DNA of 62,518 nucleotides from Westiellopsis prolifica IICB1 (GTDB taxonomy: Bacteria > Cyanobacteriota > Cyanobacteriia > Cyanobacteriales > Nostocaceae): the NCBI RefSeq assembly GCF_004323185.1, contig NZ_NAPS01000001.1, positions 610,736-673,253 on the forward strand. The letters are read 5' to 3'. The translations under genes and the position numbers were made by a program. How positions within the stretch are numbered: position 1 is the first letter of the stretch; the number at the start of each line of letters is the position of its first letter. The notes under the pieces were generated by a model, which worked only from the letters and a program-made list of their open reading frames with translations, ran no database searches and was not told where the DNA came from. Shown here one piece after another: positions 1 to 7,428 of this stretch.

Positions 1-34
1 ACGCTAACAAAAATCTAATAGGAATTTTGTATCA

Positions 35-170
35 GCTTGCATTATTAATGTATTGGCTTGCATTATTAATGTATTGGCTTGCATTGTTAATGTATGGGCT
101 TGCATTGTTAATGTATGGGCTTGCATTGTTAATGTATCAGCTTGCATTGTTAATGTATGGGCTTACATTG
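35..170. repeat. 21-bp short tandem repeat, about six copies
   Basis: A 21-bp unit (core GCTTGCATTRTTAATGTAT) is repeated six times head to tail from 35 to 160, then decays. Copies differ at one or two bases. This is the short tandem repeat type common in intergenic DNA of filamentous cyanobacteria. No promoter or gene is evident inside it. The serine hydrolase gene starts about 110 bp downstream. Confidence 0.9.
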
Positions 171-280
171 CGATTTGTTGGGCGATCGCATAAGCTTTAG
201 CTTTACCCATAATCAAGCAATTTAACCCAAAAGAGTTTAAGTTACGAGTCTTCATAACAATACTCAACTAGGAGTCGTCA

Positions 281-1645
281 ATGCCAACCAGTCACGACCT
301 CTCAGTAGTTATAGATGATCTTGTAAAATCAGCTTTCACTCAAGATGAACCTGGAGTAGCAGTCATTGTTACTCAAGCTGGCGAAGTTATCTATCGCAAA
401 GGCTATGGAATGGCAAACCTGGAACTTGGTGTGCAGATTCAGCCAGACATGGTTTTCCGCCTCGGCTCAATCACCAAACAGTTCACAGCAGTGGCTATTT
501 TAATTCTACTAGAGCAAGGTAAGCTCGCCCTTGACGACTCAATTACTAAGTTTTTGCCCGATTATCCTACTCACGACCACTTAATTACAATAGAACATTT
601 ATTGACTCACACTTCTGGGATCAAGAGCTATACCACTATACCTGAGTGGTGGTCTTTACAAACAAAAGATTTCACCGTCAGTGAATTAATTGATTTTTTC
701 AAATATCAGCCCATGCAGTTTGCACCGGGAAAGCAATGGATTTATAACAATTCAGGATATATTTTACTGGGCGCGATTATCGAAAAAATATCGGGGCTGA
801 CTTATGGGGAATTTATTCAGCAGCATATATTTGATGTGCTGGGAATGAAGCATTCCTACTATGATGTGGCACAACGTATTATTCCTCAGCGTGTTTGCGG
901 TTATCAAACTGGAGCAAATGGTTATCTCAATGCCAACTATCTGAGTATGACACAACCCTATGCTGCGGGTTCCTTAGCTGCAAATGTGGATGACTTAGCA
1001 ATCTGGGATGCAGCACTTTACACAAATAAATTAGTCCCACAGAAAACACTCCAGCAAGCATTTACAACCTATAAATTAATAGATGGTTCATTGACTAATT
1101 ACGGTTATGGTTGGTTTATTTCTGATTATGAAGGACATCGATTGGTAGAACATAGTGGTTCAATTAACGGTTTCTCCACCCACGCTATCCGCGTACCAGA
1201 TGACCAAATTTTTGTAGCTGTACTCTCAAATAGTGAAAGTAAAGGTTCAGTTATCCAACAACTCATAGTGAAAATAGTCGCCCTCACCATTGGAAAACCA
1301 TATCAAGAACCACAAGCAGTTCAGGTAAATTCAGAAATTCTTGCGACGTATACTGGTGTCTACCAACTGAACGAAGCTTTAGAAATCATTATTACCTGCC
1401 AGCAAAATACCCTTTTCTGCCAAGGAAAAAGTTCTACTCCCCAAGAACTTATAGCAATTTCCCCAATCGAATTTATTTTCAAATCAAATAGTTTTTCCAA
1501 GCTTCAATTTATAAAAAATACAGAAGGAACAGTTGCAGGAGTTGAGCTACATATTCGTTTAAAACCACCAGAAGTGGCAAAGAAAACAGCTAAACCCTTA
1601 CCGGAGAGTAGTTCCACAAAAGAGAAAACTAGTAGTGGTTTGTAG
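281..1645 (+). CDS. Serine hydrolase, beta-lactamase/class C penicillin-binding family
   Basis: This 454-residue protein has the serine beta-lactamase/D-Ala-D-Ala carboxypeptidase fold. The nucleophile motif SITK is at residues 63-66, the second motif YNN at 155-157 and the third-motif equivalent HSG at 291-293. A C-terminal region of about 110 residues (roughly 345-430) fits the small beta domain often attached to these esterases or peptidases, and the tail is Lys/Ser-rich. No signal peptide is visible, so the protein may be cytoplasmic or leave by another route. The start is supported by GGAG 6 nt upstream of the ATG. The natural substrate cannot be told from sequence; esterase, peptidase and beta-lactamase activities all occur in this family. 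Confidence 0.85.
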   Translation: MPTSHDLSVVIDDLVKSAFTQDEPGVAVIVTQAGEVIYRKGYGMANLELGVQIQPDMVFRLGSITKQFTAVAILILLEQGKLALDDSITKFLPDYPTHDHLITIEHLLTHTSGIKSYTTIPEWWSLQTKDFTVSELIDFFKYQPMQFAPGKQWIYNNSGYILLGAIIEKISGLTYGEFIQQHIFDVLGMKHSYYDVAQRIIPQRVCGYQTGANGYLNANYLSMTQPYAAGSLAANVDDLAIWDAALYTNKLVPQKTLQQAFTTYKLIDGSLTNYGYGWFISDYEGHRLVEHSGSINGFSTHAIRVPDDQIFVAVLSNSESKGSVIQQLIVKIVALTIGKPYQEPQAVQVNSEILATYTGVYQLNEALEIIITCQQNTLFCQGKSSTPQELIAISPIEFIFKSNSFSKLQFIKNTEGTVAGVELHIRLKPPEVAKKTAKPLPESSSTKEKTSSGL

Positions 1646-1866
1646 TGAGGACTTTAGTCCTCAAATGAGCGCGGTAGCGTACCCTACCCTACGGGAACGC
1701 CTTACAGCGTATTAGAAGCCGCTACCCCGTCTACACTACGAACCCATCAAAATTAATATGGTGAACCAATAGTACGCTTTGCTCTCCCGAAAAACCGTAT
1801 TCAAGCACAGTCCATCCCAGTCTAAAATAGTAGCCTGAACAAGCATTAACCATAATTTGTGTTTTT
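1646..1866. other. Intergenic region with hairpin and repeat remnants
   Basis: Just after the hydrolase stop there is a perfect hairpin (TGAGGACT/AGTCCTCA, 1646-1663) without a T-tract. Next come fragments of a dispersed repeat with GC-rich 'GGTAGCG...GGAACGCC' arms, and a partial end (about 1740-1775) of the ACTAGTGG-type MITE seen at 14945 and 18878. A TAAAAT box near 1823 could be the gatB -10 element. No gene is seen. Confidence 0.5.
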
Positions 1867-3342
1867 ATGACTGCTGCTACGACTGTAAAAACAGAGTATG
1901 AAGCGATTATTGGCCTAGAAACCCATTGTCAGCTGAGTACCAAAACTAAAATTTTCTCTTCTAGTTCCACGGAATTCGGAGCTGATCCTAATACTAATAT
2001 TGACCCCGTTTGTATGGGTTTGCCTGGTGTATTGCCTGTACTCAACGAAAAGGTTCTAGAATACGCTGTCAAAGCGGGTTTGGCGCTGAATTGTCAAATT
2101 GCTGAATATAGCAAGTTCGATCGCAAACAATATTTTTATCCTGATCTTCCTAAAAATTATCAAATTTCTCAATACGATCTACCCATTGCCGAACACGGTT
2201 GGTTAGAAATTGAATTGGTAGATGCAGATGGTAATCCTGTGCGTAAAAAAATTGGGATTACTCGTCTGCACATGGAAGAAGATGCAGGAAAATTAGTACA
2301 TGCAGGTAGCGATCGCCTGTCTGGTTCGTCCTATTCTTTGGTAGACTACAACCGGGCTGGTGTGCCGTTGGTAGAAATTGTCTCGGAACCAGATTTACGT
2401 TCTGGACAAGAAGCTGCGGAATACGCTCAAGAGTTACGCCGGATCATGCGTTATCTCGGTGTCAGTGATGGCAATATGCAAGAAGGTTCACTGCGCTGTG
2501 ATGTAAATATTTCTGTGCGTCCCGTCGGTCAAGAAAAATTTGGCACGAAAGTAGAAATTAAAAATATGAACTCGTTCAACGCCATTCAAAAGGCGATTGA
2601 ATACGAAATCGAACGCCAAATTGCAGCCGTAGAAGCGGGTGAACGCATTATCCAAGAAACCCGTTTGTGGGAAGAAGGCGCTCAACGCACAATTAGTATG
2701 CGGACTAAAGAAGGTTCTAGCGATTATCGCTATTTCCCAGAACCAGATTTAGCACCAATTGAAGTATCAGACGAACAATTACTCACATGGCGGTCTGAAT
2801 TACCAGAACTCCCCGCCCAAAAACGCCATCGCTACGAAGATGAGTTGGGTCTTTCAACCTACGATGCGCGAGTTTTGACTGAGGAACGCGCTACTGCTGA
2901 GTATTTTGAAAGTGCGATCGCTCTCGGTGCTAACCCCAAAGCTGCTGCTAACTGGATTACTCAAGATATCGCTGCTTACCTCAACAAAAATAAACTTAGC
3001 ATCACCGAAATTGCCCTCACTCCCCCCAATCTCGCCGACGTCATCAGTCGAATTGAAAAGGGTAAAATTAGCAACGCCCAAGCTAAAGAAAAATTGCCCG
3101 ATTTGCTCAGTGGTGTTTCTCCAGAAAAAGCCTTTGCAGGTCAAGAATTAATCAGTGACCCCAGCGTCTTAGAACCCATCATTGATGAAGTGATTGCTGC
3201 AAATCCCAAAGAATTAGAGAAGTACCGCAATGGTAACGTCAATCTCAAAGGCTTCTTCGTCGGACAAGTCCTGAAAAAAACCAACAAACGCGCCGACCCC
3301 AAGCTCACTAACCAATTGGTAGAGAAGAAGTTGAATGGGTAA
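1867..3342 (+). CDS. gatB: Aspartyl/glutamyl-tRNA(Asn/Gln) amidotransferase subunit B
   Basis: GatB is the kinase/transamidase subunit of GatCAB. It phosphorylates the misacylated Glu-tRNA(Gln) or Asp-tRNA(Asn) and amidates it with ammonia delivered from GatA. The 491-residue length is full. The hallmark opening EAIIGLETHCQLSTKTKIFS, the catalytic-core stretches GLPGVLPVLN and FDRKQYFYPDLPKNYQ, and the C-terminal tRNA-binding YqeY-like domain (about 340-491, ending in FVGQVLKKTNKRADP) are all visible. gatA and gatC are not in the window, as is usual in cyanobacteria where the subunits are dispersed. No clear Shine-Dalgarno sequence precedes the ATG. Confidence 0.97.
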   Translation: MTAATTVKTEYEAIIGLETHCQLSTKTKIFSSSSTEFGADPNTNIDPVCMGLPGVLPVLNEKVLEYAVKAGLALNCQIAEYSKFDRKQYFYPDLPKNYQISQYDLPIAEHGWLEIELVDADGNPVRKKIGITRLHMEEDAGKLVHAGSDRLSGSSYSLVDYNRAGVPLVEIVSEPDLRSGQEAAEYAQELRRIMRYLGVSDGNMQEGSLRCDVNISVRPVGQEKFGTKVEIKNMNSFNAIQKAIEYEIERQIAAVEAGERIIQETRLWEEGAQRTISMRTKEGSSDYRYFPEPDLAPIEVSDEQLLTWRSELPELPAQKRHRYEDELGLSTYDARVLTEERATAEYFESAIALGANPKAAANWITQDIAAYLNKNKLSITEIALTPPNLADVISRIEKGKISNAQAKEKLPDLLSGVSPEKAFAGQELISDPSVLEPIIDEVIAANPKELEKYRNGNVNLKGFFVGQVLKKTNKRADPKLTNQLVEKKLNG

Positions 3343-3345
3343 TAT

Positions 3346-3556
3346 CGGGGATTCTCCAGAGGAGACGCTACGCGAACGGGGAAAGGGGATCAGGGATTGG
3401 GGATCGGGGAAAGGGGATCAGGGATTGGGGAGAGGGGAGAGACAAAAAAACAAATTTCTCCTTCTCCTCCCTGCCTTGTCTGCCTTGCCTTATCATCCTA
3501 TTTCCCTTTCCCCAATCCCCGATCCCCGATCCCCTTTCCCCAATCCCAAAATTTTT
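3346..3556. repeat. Low-complexity GGGGATCAGGGATTGGGG repeat block
   Basis: Iterated G-rich units (GGGGATCGGGGAAAGGGG and similar) are followed by their inverted C-rich counterpart (CCCCGATCCCCGATCCCC), so the block can fold on itself. It opens with GATTCTCCAGAGGAGACGCT at about 3353, a segment found inverted inside the ABC ATPase gene near 57315. Similar blocks lie at 9590-9635, 33830-33910, 41345-41410, 54583-54705 and the window end. Apparent reading frames here are simple repeat translations and were not called as genes. Confidence 0.85.
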
Positions 3557-3569
3557 CCAAAAAGGGGTG

Positions 3570-3597
3570 TTGCCCCTCATGCCAATAATGCTATACT
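3570..3597 (+). promoter_or_regulatory. Promoter of tandem sRNA cassette 1
   Basis: TTGCCC (3570-3575), a 16-bp spacer and TATACT (3592-3597) make a sigma-70-type promoter. The same arrangement precedes cassettes 2 and 3 with the same spacing. A GGGG..CCCC dyad overlaps the -35 box (about 3564-3576). Confidence 0.7.
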
Positions 3598-3603
3598 ATG
3601 CTA

Positions 3604-3657
3604 GTTAGATGCACCCTGATGATCTGGAGAGCTACCCAAGTGGCTCTCTCTTTTTTT
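3604..3657 (+). ncRNA. Putative small RNA, tandem cassette 1
   Basis: A predicted transcript of about 54 nt starts 7 nt after the -10 box. It contains the block TAGATGCACCCTGATGATCT, identical in all three cassettes, and ends in an intrinsic terminator: stem GAGAGCTAC/GTGGCTCTC (3627-3648, loop CCAA) followed by a T-run. No open reading frame or Shine-Dalgarno site is seen, so a regulatory RNA is the simplest reading. The array layout resembles NsiR1 of heterocyst-forming cyanobacteria, but identity was not testable. Confidence 0.65.
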
Positions 3658-3805
3658 GTTTAATTTTTCTTTGATGAATTTTTACTCTGGTTATTTACTG
3701 CGTATCTTTGAAGAATTAAAATGGCAAAACTAACTGTTGTTCTCCCCAATAGTGCATTCACGGAGATTTTTCAGGAAACCTTGATAAAAAACTAGATAAG
3801 GGGTA

Positions 3806-3833
3806 TTGCCCCACACCCCAAAAATGATATACT
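3806..3833 (+). promoter_or_regulatory. Promoter of tandem sRNA cassette 2
   Basis: TTGCCC (3806-3811), a 16-bp spacer and TATACT (3828-3833). It is preceded by the same GGGGTATTGCCCC dyad as in cassette 1. Confidence 0.7.
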
Positions 3834-3839
3834 CTGATA

Positions 3840-3893
3840 TGTAGATGCACCCTGATGATCTGGAGAGCTGCCCAAAAGGCTCTCTTTTTTTTT
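3840..3893 (+). ncRNA. Putative small RNA, tandem cassette 2
   Basis: The predicted start lies 7 nt after the -10 box. The transcript carries the shared TAGATGCACCCTGATGATCT block, then the terminator stem GAGAGC/GCTCTC (3863-3884) with a variant loop (CCCAAAA) and nine T residues. The DNA between the cassettes is not conserved, whereas promoter, transcript and terminator are. That pattern indicates selection on the cassette. Confidence 0.65.
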
Positions 3894-4016
3894 ATCTGTT
3901 GCGATCGCAGTATGATTAAGCAACTAGCAACAAAAAATATTTTTCCTAGTTTTTTCTTATCACCTTTGCTACATACAGTTATCTAACCAAAAACAAAAGA
4001 AGTTAATTAAGGTGTA

Positions 4017-4044
4017 TTGCCCCACACCCTGGAAATGGTATATT
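4017..4044 (+). promoter_or_regulatory. Promoter of tandem sRNA cassette 3
   Basis: TTGCCC (4017-4022), a 16-bp spacer and TATATT (4039-4044). The geometry matches cassettes 1 and 2, with one change in the -10 hexamer. Confidence 0.7.
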
Positions 4045-4050
4045 GTGTTA

Positions 4051-4105
4051 TATAGATGCACCCTGATGATCTGGAGAGCTGCCCAAGTGGCTCTCTATTT
4101 TTTTT
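4051..4105 (+). ncRNA. Putative small RNA, tandem cassette 3
   Basis: It carries the same conserved 5' block and a terminator stem GAGAGCTGC/GTGGCTCTC (4074-4095, loop CCAA) followed by a T-run. Compared with cassette 1, an A-U pair in the stem has become G-U, so pairing is kept while sequence changes. This supports a functional RNA hairpin. Confidence 0.65.
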
Positions 4106-4118
4106 GTCATTGCTTTAG

Positions 4119-4198
4119 AGACGCGATAAATCGCGTCTGTACAATAGAGATTTGATAAATCGCGTCTGTACAATAGAGACCTGATGAATCGCGTCTGT
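4119..4198. repeat. 29-bp tandem repeat derived from a GACGCGAT palindrome
   Basis: Three copies of a 29-bp unit containing GATAAATCGCGTCTGTACAA begin at 4125, 4154 and 4183. The first copy keeps the full palindrome GACGCGATAAATCGCGTC. The same palindrome family (RAGACGCGATATATCGCGTCT) forms the centre of several MITEs elsewhere in the window. Confidence 0.8.
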
Positions 4199-4271
4199 CA
4201 TTGGTCATGATTTATTGATTTTGGACGAAGGACAAATGACAAAGGACAAATAACAGAGGACTAATACTTGG

Positions 4272-4277
4272 TATAAT
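4272..4277 (+). promoter_or_regulatory. Likely -10 element of argJ
   Basis: A consensus TATAAT preceded by TGG (extended -10 character) lies about 38 bp before the argJ start. No good -35 box is seen. The start itself is preceded by AAGGGGGAA. Confidence 0.45.
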
Positions 4278-4314
4278 CGCCAGTCAGCCGAGTAATAGTT
4301 GCAAGGGGGAAATC

Positions 4315-5556
4315 ATGGCAGAGTGGCATGAGATTACTGGTGGTGTGACTGCACCGAGAGGATTTCGGGCATCTGGAATTAAGGCGGGATTGAAACCTTC
4401 AGGATTGCCAGATTTGGCGTTGATAGTATCAGACGTAGAAGCGATCGCAGCTGGGGTATTTACAACCTCTCAAGTCAGAGCAGCATGTGTAGATTATTGC
4501 CGCCAACATTTGCAAGCCAAGCATAACGCCCGTGCTATTCTCTGCAACGCCGGACAGGCAAATGCTGCTACAGGTGAGCAAGGTTGGTTGGATGCGCTAG
4601 AATCGGCGATGGCGATCGCTCAAGGCTTAAATCTCCGCAGTGATTCAATTCTACTGGCTTCGACTGGGGTAATTGGACAGCGTATACCGATGGATAAACT
4701 CAAAGCTGGAATTCCCCAATTAGTAGCAGCACTATCTGAAACTGGTTCCGATGCTGCCGCAGGTGCGATCATTACTACAGACTTAGTACCAAAATCCATT
4801 GCTCTAGAAACAACAATAAGCGATCGCCCAGTCAGAATTGGTGGTATTGCCAAAGGTTCCGGGATGATTCATCCGAATATGGCTACTCTGCTAGCATTCG
4901 TCACCTGTGATGCAGCCGTTTCCCCTCATCTTTGGCAGCAAATGTTAAGTAGGGCAGCAGATAGAAGTTTTAATTCGATTACCGTTGATGGTGATACTAG
5001 TACTAACGATAGCTTAATCGCCCTTGCTAATGGTGAATCCCGCACCCCAGCCATTACCGAAATGGGACAGGAAGCTGAAAAATTAGAAGCGATGTTAACA
5101 GCAGTATGTCAGCATTTAGCCAAAGCGATCGCTCGTGATGGCGAAGGTGCAACTTGTTTGGTGGAAGTGCAAGTCAGTGGCGCACAAGATGAACAAACTG
5201 CACGTCAAATTGCCAAAACTATTGCTGGTTCTTCTTTAGTAAAATCTGCAATTTTTGGACGCGATCCTAACTGGGGACGGATTGCGGCGGCTGCGGGACG
5301 TGCCGGCGTACCTTTTGAACAAGAAAATCTCAGAATTCAGTTAGGGAATTTTTTAATGATGGAAAATGGTCAACCCCTAGCTTTTGACAGAAAAGCAGCA
5401 AGTGAATATCTACAAAAAGCTGCTGCGGGTGCTTATCTCAAAGAAGATACCGTATTAATTTCTGTAAGTATAGGCAATGGTCATGGTTCCAGTAAAGCTT
5501 GGGGTTGTGATTTAAGTTATGACTACGTGAAGATAAACGCCGAATATACGACTTGA
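4315..5556 (+). CDS. argJ: Bifunctional glutamate N-acetyltransferase / amino-acid acetyltransferase
   Basis: ArgJ (413 residues, full length) transfers acetyl from N-acetylornithine to glutamate, running the cyclic arginine pathway; many ArgJ proteins also acetylate glutamate from acetyl-CoA. The self-cleavage motif is intact: KGSGMIHPNMATLL at about residues 180-193, with Thr191 expected to become the N-terminal nucleophile of the beta chain. The STGVIG oxyanion-hole region is at 116-121 and the C-terminal NGHGSSKAWGCDLSYDYVKINAEYTT matches the family end. The ATG is preceded by AAGGGGGAA. It is monocistronic here; the upstream neighbours are the sRNA cassettes. Confidence 0.97.
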   Translation: MAEWHEITGGVTAPRGFRASGIKAGLKPSGLPDLALIVSDVEAIAAGVFTTSQVRAACVDYCRQHLQAKHNARAILCNAGQANAATGEQGWLDALESAMAIAQGLNLRSDSILLASTGVIGQRIPMDKLKAGIPQLVAALSETGSDAAAGAIITTDLVPKSIALETTISDRPVRIGGIAKGSGMIHPNMATLLAFVTCDAAVSPHLWQQMLSRAADRSFNSITVDGDTSTNDSLIALANGESRTPAITEMGQEAEKLEAMLTAVCQHLAKAIARDGEGATCLVEVQVSGAQDEQTARQIAKTIAGSSLVKSAIFGRDPNWGRIAAAAGRAGVPFEQENLRIQLGNFLMMENGQPLAFDRKAASEYLQKAAAGAYLKEDTVLISVSIGNGHGSSKAWGCDLSYDYVKINAEYTT

Positions 5557-5573
5557 GAGGAGAATTTTGCCAT

Positions 5574-5645
5574 GTAGAGACGTTGCAGTGCAACGTCTCT
5601 ATAGATTTTAAATGTCAATCGATTTATATTCTCTAAGCAGTATTG
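5574..5645. repeat. Partial MITE, CAATACTGC family
   Basis: The right half of the element described at 14093-14207 can be aligned: a central palindrome (here GAGACGTTGCAGTGCAACGTCTC), then TTTAAATGTCAATCGATTT and a GCAGTATTG end. The left terminal inverted repeat is missing. Confidence 0.6.
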
Positions 5646-5760
5646 GAAGGCATTCTAGCGAAATTTGATGATAATAAGAGATTTGCAAGACTTAGGCTAG
5701 ATTTTTGCCTTAAAAATCAGTTTTATAACTTCTGAAGCTAATTTAAGACTAAGAAACTTG

Positions 5761-5860
5761 ATTCAGGACTCAAAAACTTGATTCAGGACTCAAAAATTTG
5801 ATTCAGGACTCAGAAACTTGATTCAGGACTCAGAAACTTGATTCAGGACTCAAAAACTTG
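5761..5860. repeat. 20-bp tandem repeat, five copies
   Basis: The unit ATTCAGGACTCAAAAACTTG is repeated exactly five times with single-base variants, preceded by a decayed copy at 5745-5760. No coding or promoter signal was found in it. Confidence 0.9.
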
Positions 5861-5875
5861 AATAGCAATTTGTGT

Positions 5876-5986
5876 CAATACTGCAAGGGATAGGATTTTT
5901 CGTCATATTTTTGGGGTTGTAGAGACGCGATATATCGCGTCTCTACAGGATTTAAATGTCAATTGATTTGTCTTATCTGAGCAGTG
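5876..5986. mobile_element. MITE, CAATACTGC family, abutting the CRISPR array
   Basis: The element opens with CAATACTGCAAGGGATAGGA, has the central palindrome AGAGACGCGATATATCGCGTCTCT and continues with TTTAAATGTCAATTGATTTGT. It ends in a degraded GAGCAGTG that runs straight into a truncated CRISPR repeat. It is closely similar to the copy at 14093-14207. It encodes nothing, so any movement would need a transposase supplied elsewhere. Confidence 0.75.
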
Positions 5987-6372
5987 TAGGGATTTGTGTG
6001 AGTTGCAACCATGAATAATTCCGAAGCGATCGCCGTCGGGAGTCACGTTTCAATCCCTAATAGGGATTTGTGTGAGTTGCAACGAACGCGCACTAAATTG
6101 ATAGACGTGATTGACGATGCGTTTCAATCCCTAATAGGGATTTGTGTGAGTTGCAACATGAAATTAGAAATCTGGGTAAATGTCGTAGAAGTTTCAATCC
6201 CTAATAGGGATTTGTGTGAGTTGCAACTTCAGCAGTATGTAATAGAATCCACAATGGATTTCGTTTCAATCCCTAATAGGGATTTGTGTGAGTTGCAACT
6301 TTGGTGACATCTCCCGCATCTGGTGCGATCGCTATGTTTCAATCCCTAATAGGGATTTGTGTGAGTTGCAAC
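5987..6372 (-). CRISPR. CRISPR array: five full 37-bp repeats plus one truncated repeat
   Basis: Five identical 37-bp repeats lie at 6047-6083, 6121-6157, 6191-6227, 6263-6299 and 6336-6372. A 23-bp truncated repeat is at 5987-6009. There are five spacers of 33-37 bp. On the minus strand the repeat starts GTTGCAAC and ends AGGGATTGAAAC, which would give the ATTGAAAC 5' tag typical of cyanobacterial type III and I-D arrays. I therefore read it as transcribed on the minus strand, with the oldest end at low coordinates where the truncated repeat lies. No cas gene is in the window, so processing would depend on Cas proteins encoded elsewhere. Confidence 0.95.
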
Positions 6373-6518
6373 TGCTCAATTTGGAAGCCTTGCTGTATTT
6401 GGTTTTCAAGGTTCAGTGGTGCAGACCTGGAGTAAATATAGCGTTTGAGCGATCGCACTGTCAACAGTGGTTCGGAAAAAATCGCTTCAAAAGCTTTCTT
6501 AGCAGGAGTTTCAGACAT
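6339..6518 (-). CDS. Small ORF on the leader side of the CRISPR array, reading into the first repeat
   Basis: A 59-codon frame starts at an ATG preceded by AGAGG with 8-nt spacing. The protein begins MSETPAKKAFEAIFSEP, has a basic middle (TVRSLKRYIYSRS) and a Gln-rich end. The last 11 codons and the stop come from the CRISPR repeat itself. The start and composition look like a genuine protein N terminus; I do not recognise the family. It may be the 5' remnant of a gene whose remainder was replaced by the array, or a chance frame. The region also sits where the CRISPR leader would be expected. Confidence 0.35.
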   Translation of the reverse strand: MSETPAKKAFEAIFSEPLLTVRSLKRYIYSRSAPLNLENQIQQGFQIEQLQLTQIPIRD

Positions 6519-7164
6519 TGCGCGAACCTCTTTTTTGTTTTGAGTGGCTCAAATCTAGAACAGGCAAAGCTTTCAGGCGTAAAGTTCGAGTCTTGGTTTC
6601 AAACACCTACAGGTTGGCGCAATCATAGGCTAAAAGAGTTCATGGTCAGGGGAAAATCTCTATACCCCCACACTGATTTTCAATCAATTAAATAAGGGCT
6701 AAAACCCCTACTACAAACCTATCAAAATTAGTGTATTGGGATAATAGTTAATATATCGCTAAAAAAAGCCTATAAGTTTGTTTTCTGCCAAAATGCCAAA
6801 TGCTAGCGAACTGATCCTGTTATTCACGCTATTTTTGGTAGATGGAATTAGATAGATTATTAGGGAGCATCTTATGAAATTTCAAGCTTTTGGGCAGCAT
6901 ATTACTAACACCGATAGTGATGGGCGTGGCAGTGGCAGGTAAGGAAAAAACTATCAATGTTGGGATAAAATTAAAATATTTTCTGTGATTAAAAAACAGA
7001 TTACAATAACCAATATTAGTTAGTTGAAGACTACAGTCTTGACTACCTACCAAAAGTTTTAGTGAATCAAATGCATAATTTTATGAGGTTATAAATCCTC
7101 GTAAAATTATGCATCAAGGCTAAAGTCGCTGACTACGAAAAAACTTTGCGCGTTTCAATTATTA
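6519..7164. other. Intergenic region with repeats and an 18-bp inverted repeat
   Basis: No convincing gene is seen in these 650 bases. An end of the ACTAGTGG-type MITE lies near 6716-6751. A near-perfect 18-bp inverted repeat (ATGCATAATTTTATGAGG and its complement) spans 7071-7114. A possible gene fragment with signal-peptide-like character around 6880-6985 was considered and not called. Confidence 0.5.
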
Positions 7165-7428
7165 CTATGCCGCGTCTCTTAATTGTGCCTTTTCGTTGAC
7201 ATCGGTAACATTCAAAGATAATTGTTCGGCGTAAGGTACAGCTGCTTGTTCTAAAATTTTGACTTCGATATTCACACTTACCAAATAGCTACCGGTGTCA
7301 GCACCAACAGCTTCAGTCACTAGTTTGGCAAGATCAGGACGTTTGGCTGTGAGTGGATCGCGTAGAATACACCGATCCCAGTCATGTTTAGCAGTTGGAT
7401 TGAGGCTGAGGATATAGTGCTTAATCAT
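7165..7428 (-). CDS. Small conserved-looking hypothetical protein
   Basis: This is an 87-residue acidic-to-neutral protein starting MIKHYILSLNPTAKHDWDR. It has no membrane segment, signal peptide or recognised motif. A frame upstream could extend it, but the extension is low-complexity and would cross repeat-like DNA, so I chose the internal ATG at 7428. The codon usage and a soluble alternating alpha/beta pattern look real. Function unknown. An AAGG lies about 11 nt upstream of the start, which is weak support. Confidence 0.6.
   Translation of the reverse strand: MIKHYILSLNPTAKHDWDRCILRDPLTAKRPDLAKLVTEAVGADTGSYLVSVNIEVKILEQAAVPYAEQLSLNVTDVNEKAQLRDAA

Noticed and set aside
3335-3604. Overlapping frames through the GGGGATC block
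   Set aside because: They are translations of simple repeats on both strands, with no start signal or family.
3604-4105. Identification of the sRNA array as NsiR1 itself
   Set aside because: The heterocyst motif TCCGGA is absent at -35, hetF is not adjacent, and sequence identity could not be checked.
6575-6600. tRNA-like T-loop (GTTCGAGTC)
   Set aside because: No acceptor, D or anticodon stems could be built around it; chance match.
6869-6990. Possible secreted mini-protein or gene fragment (GSILLTPIVMGVAVAGKEK)
   Set aside because: No ATG in that frame, only a TTG without a Shine-Dalgarno, and it ends after about 30 codons; too weak to call.
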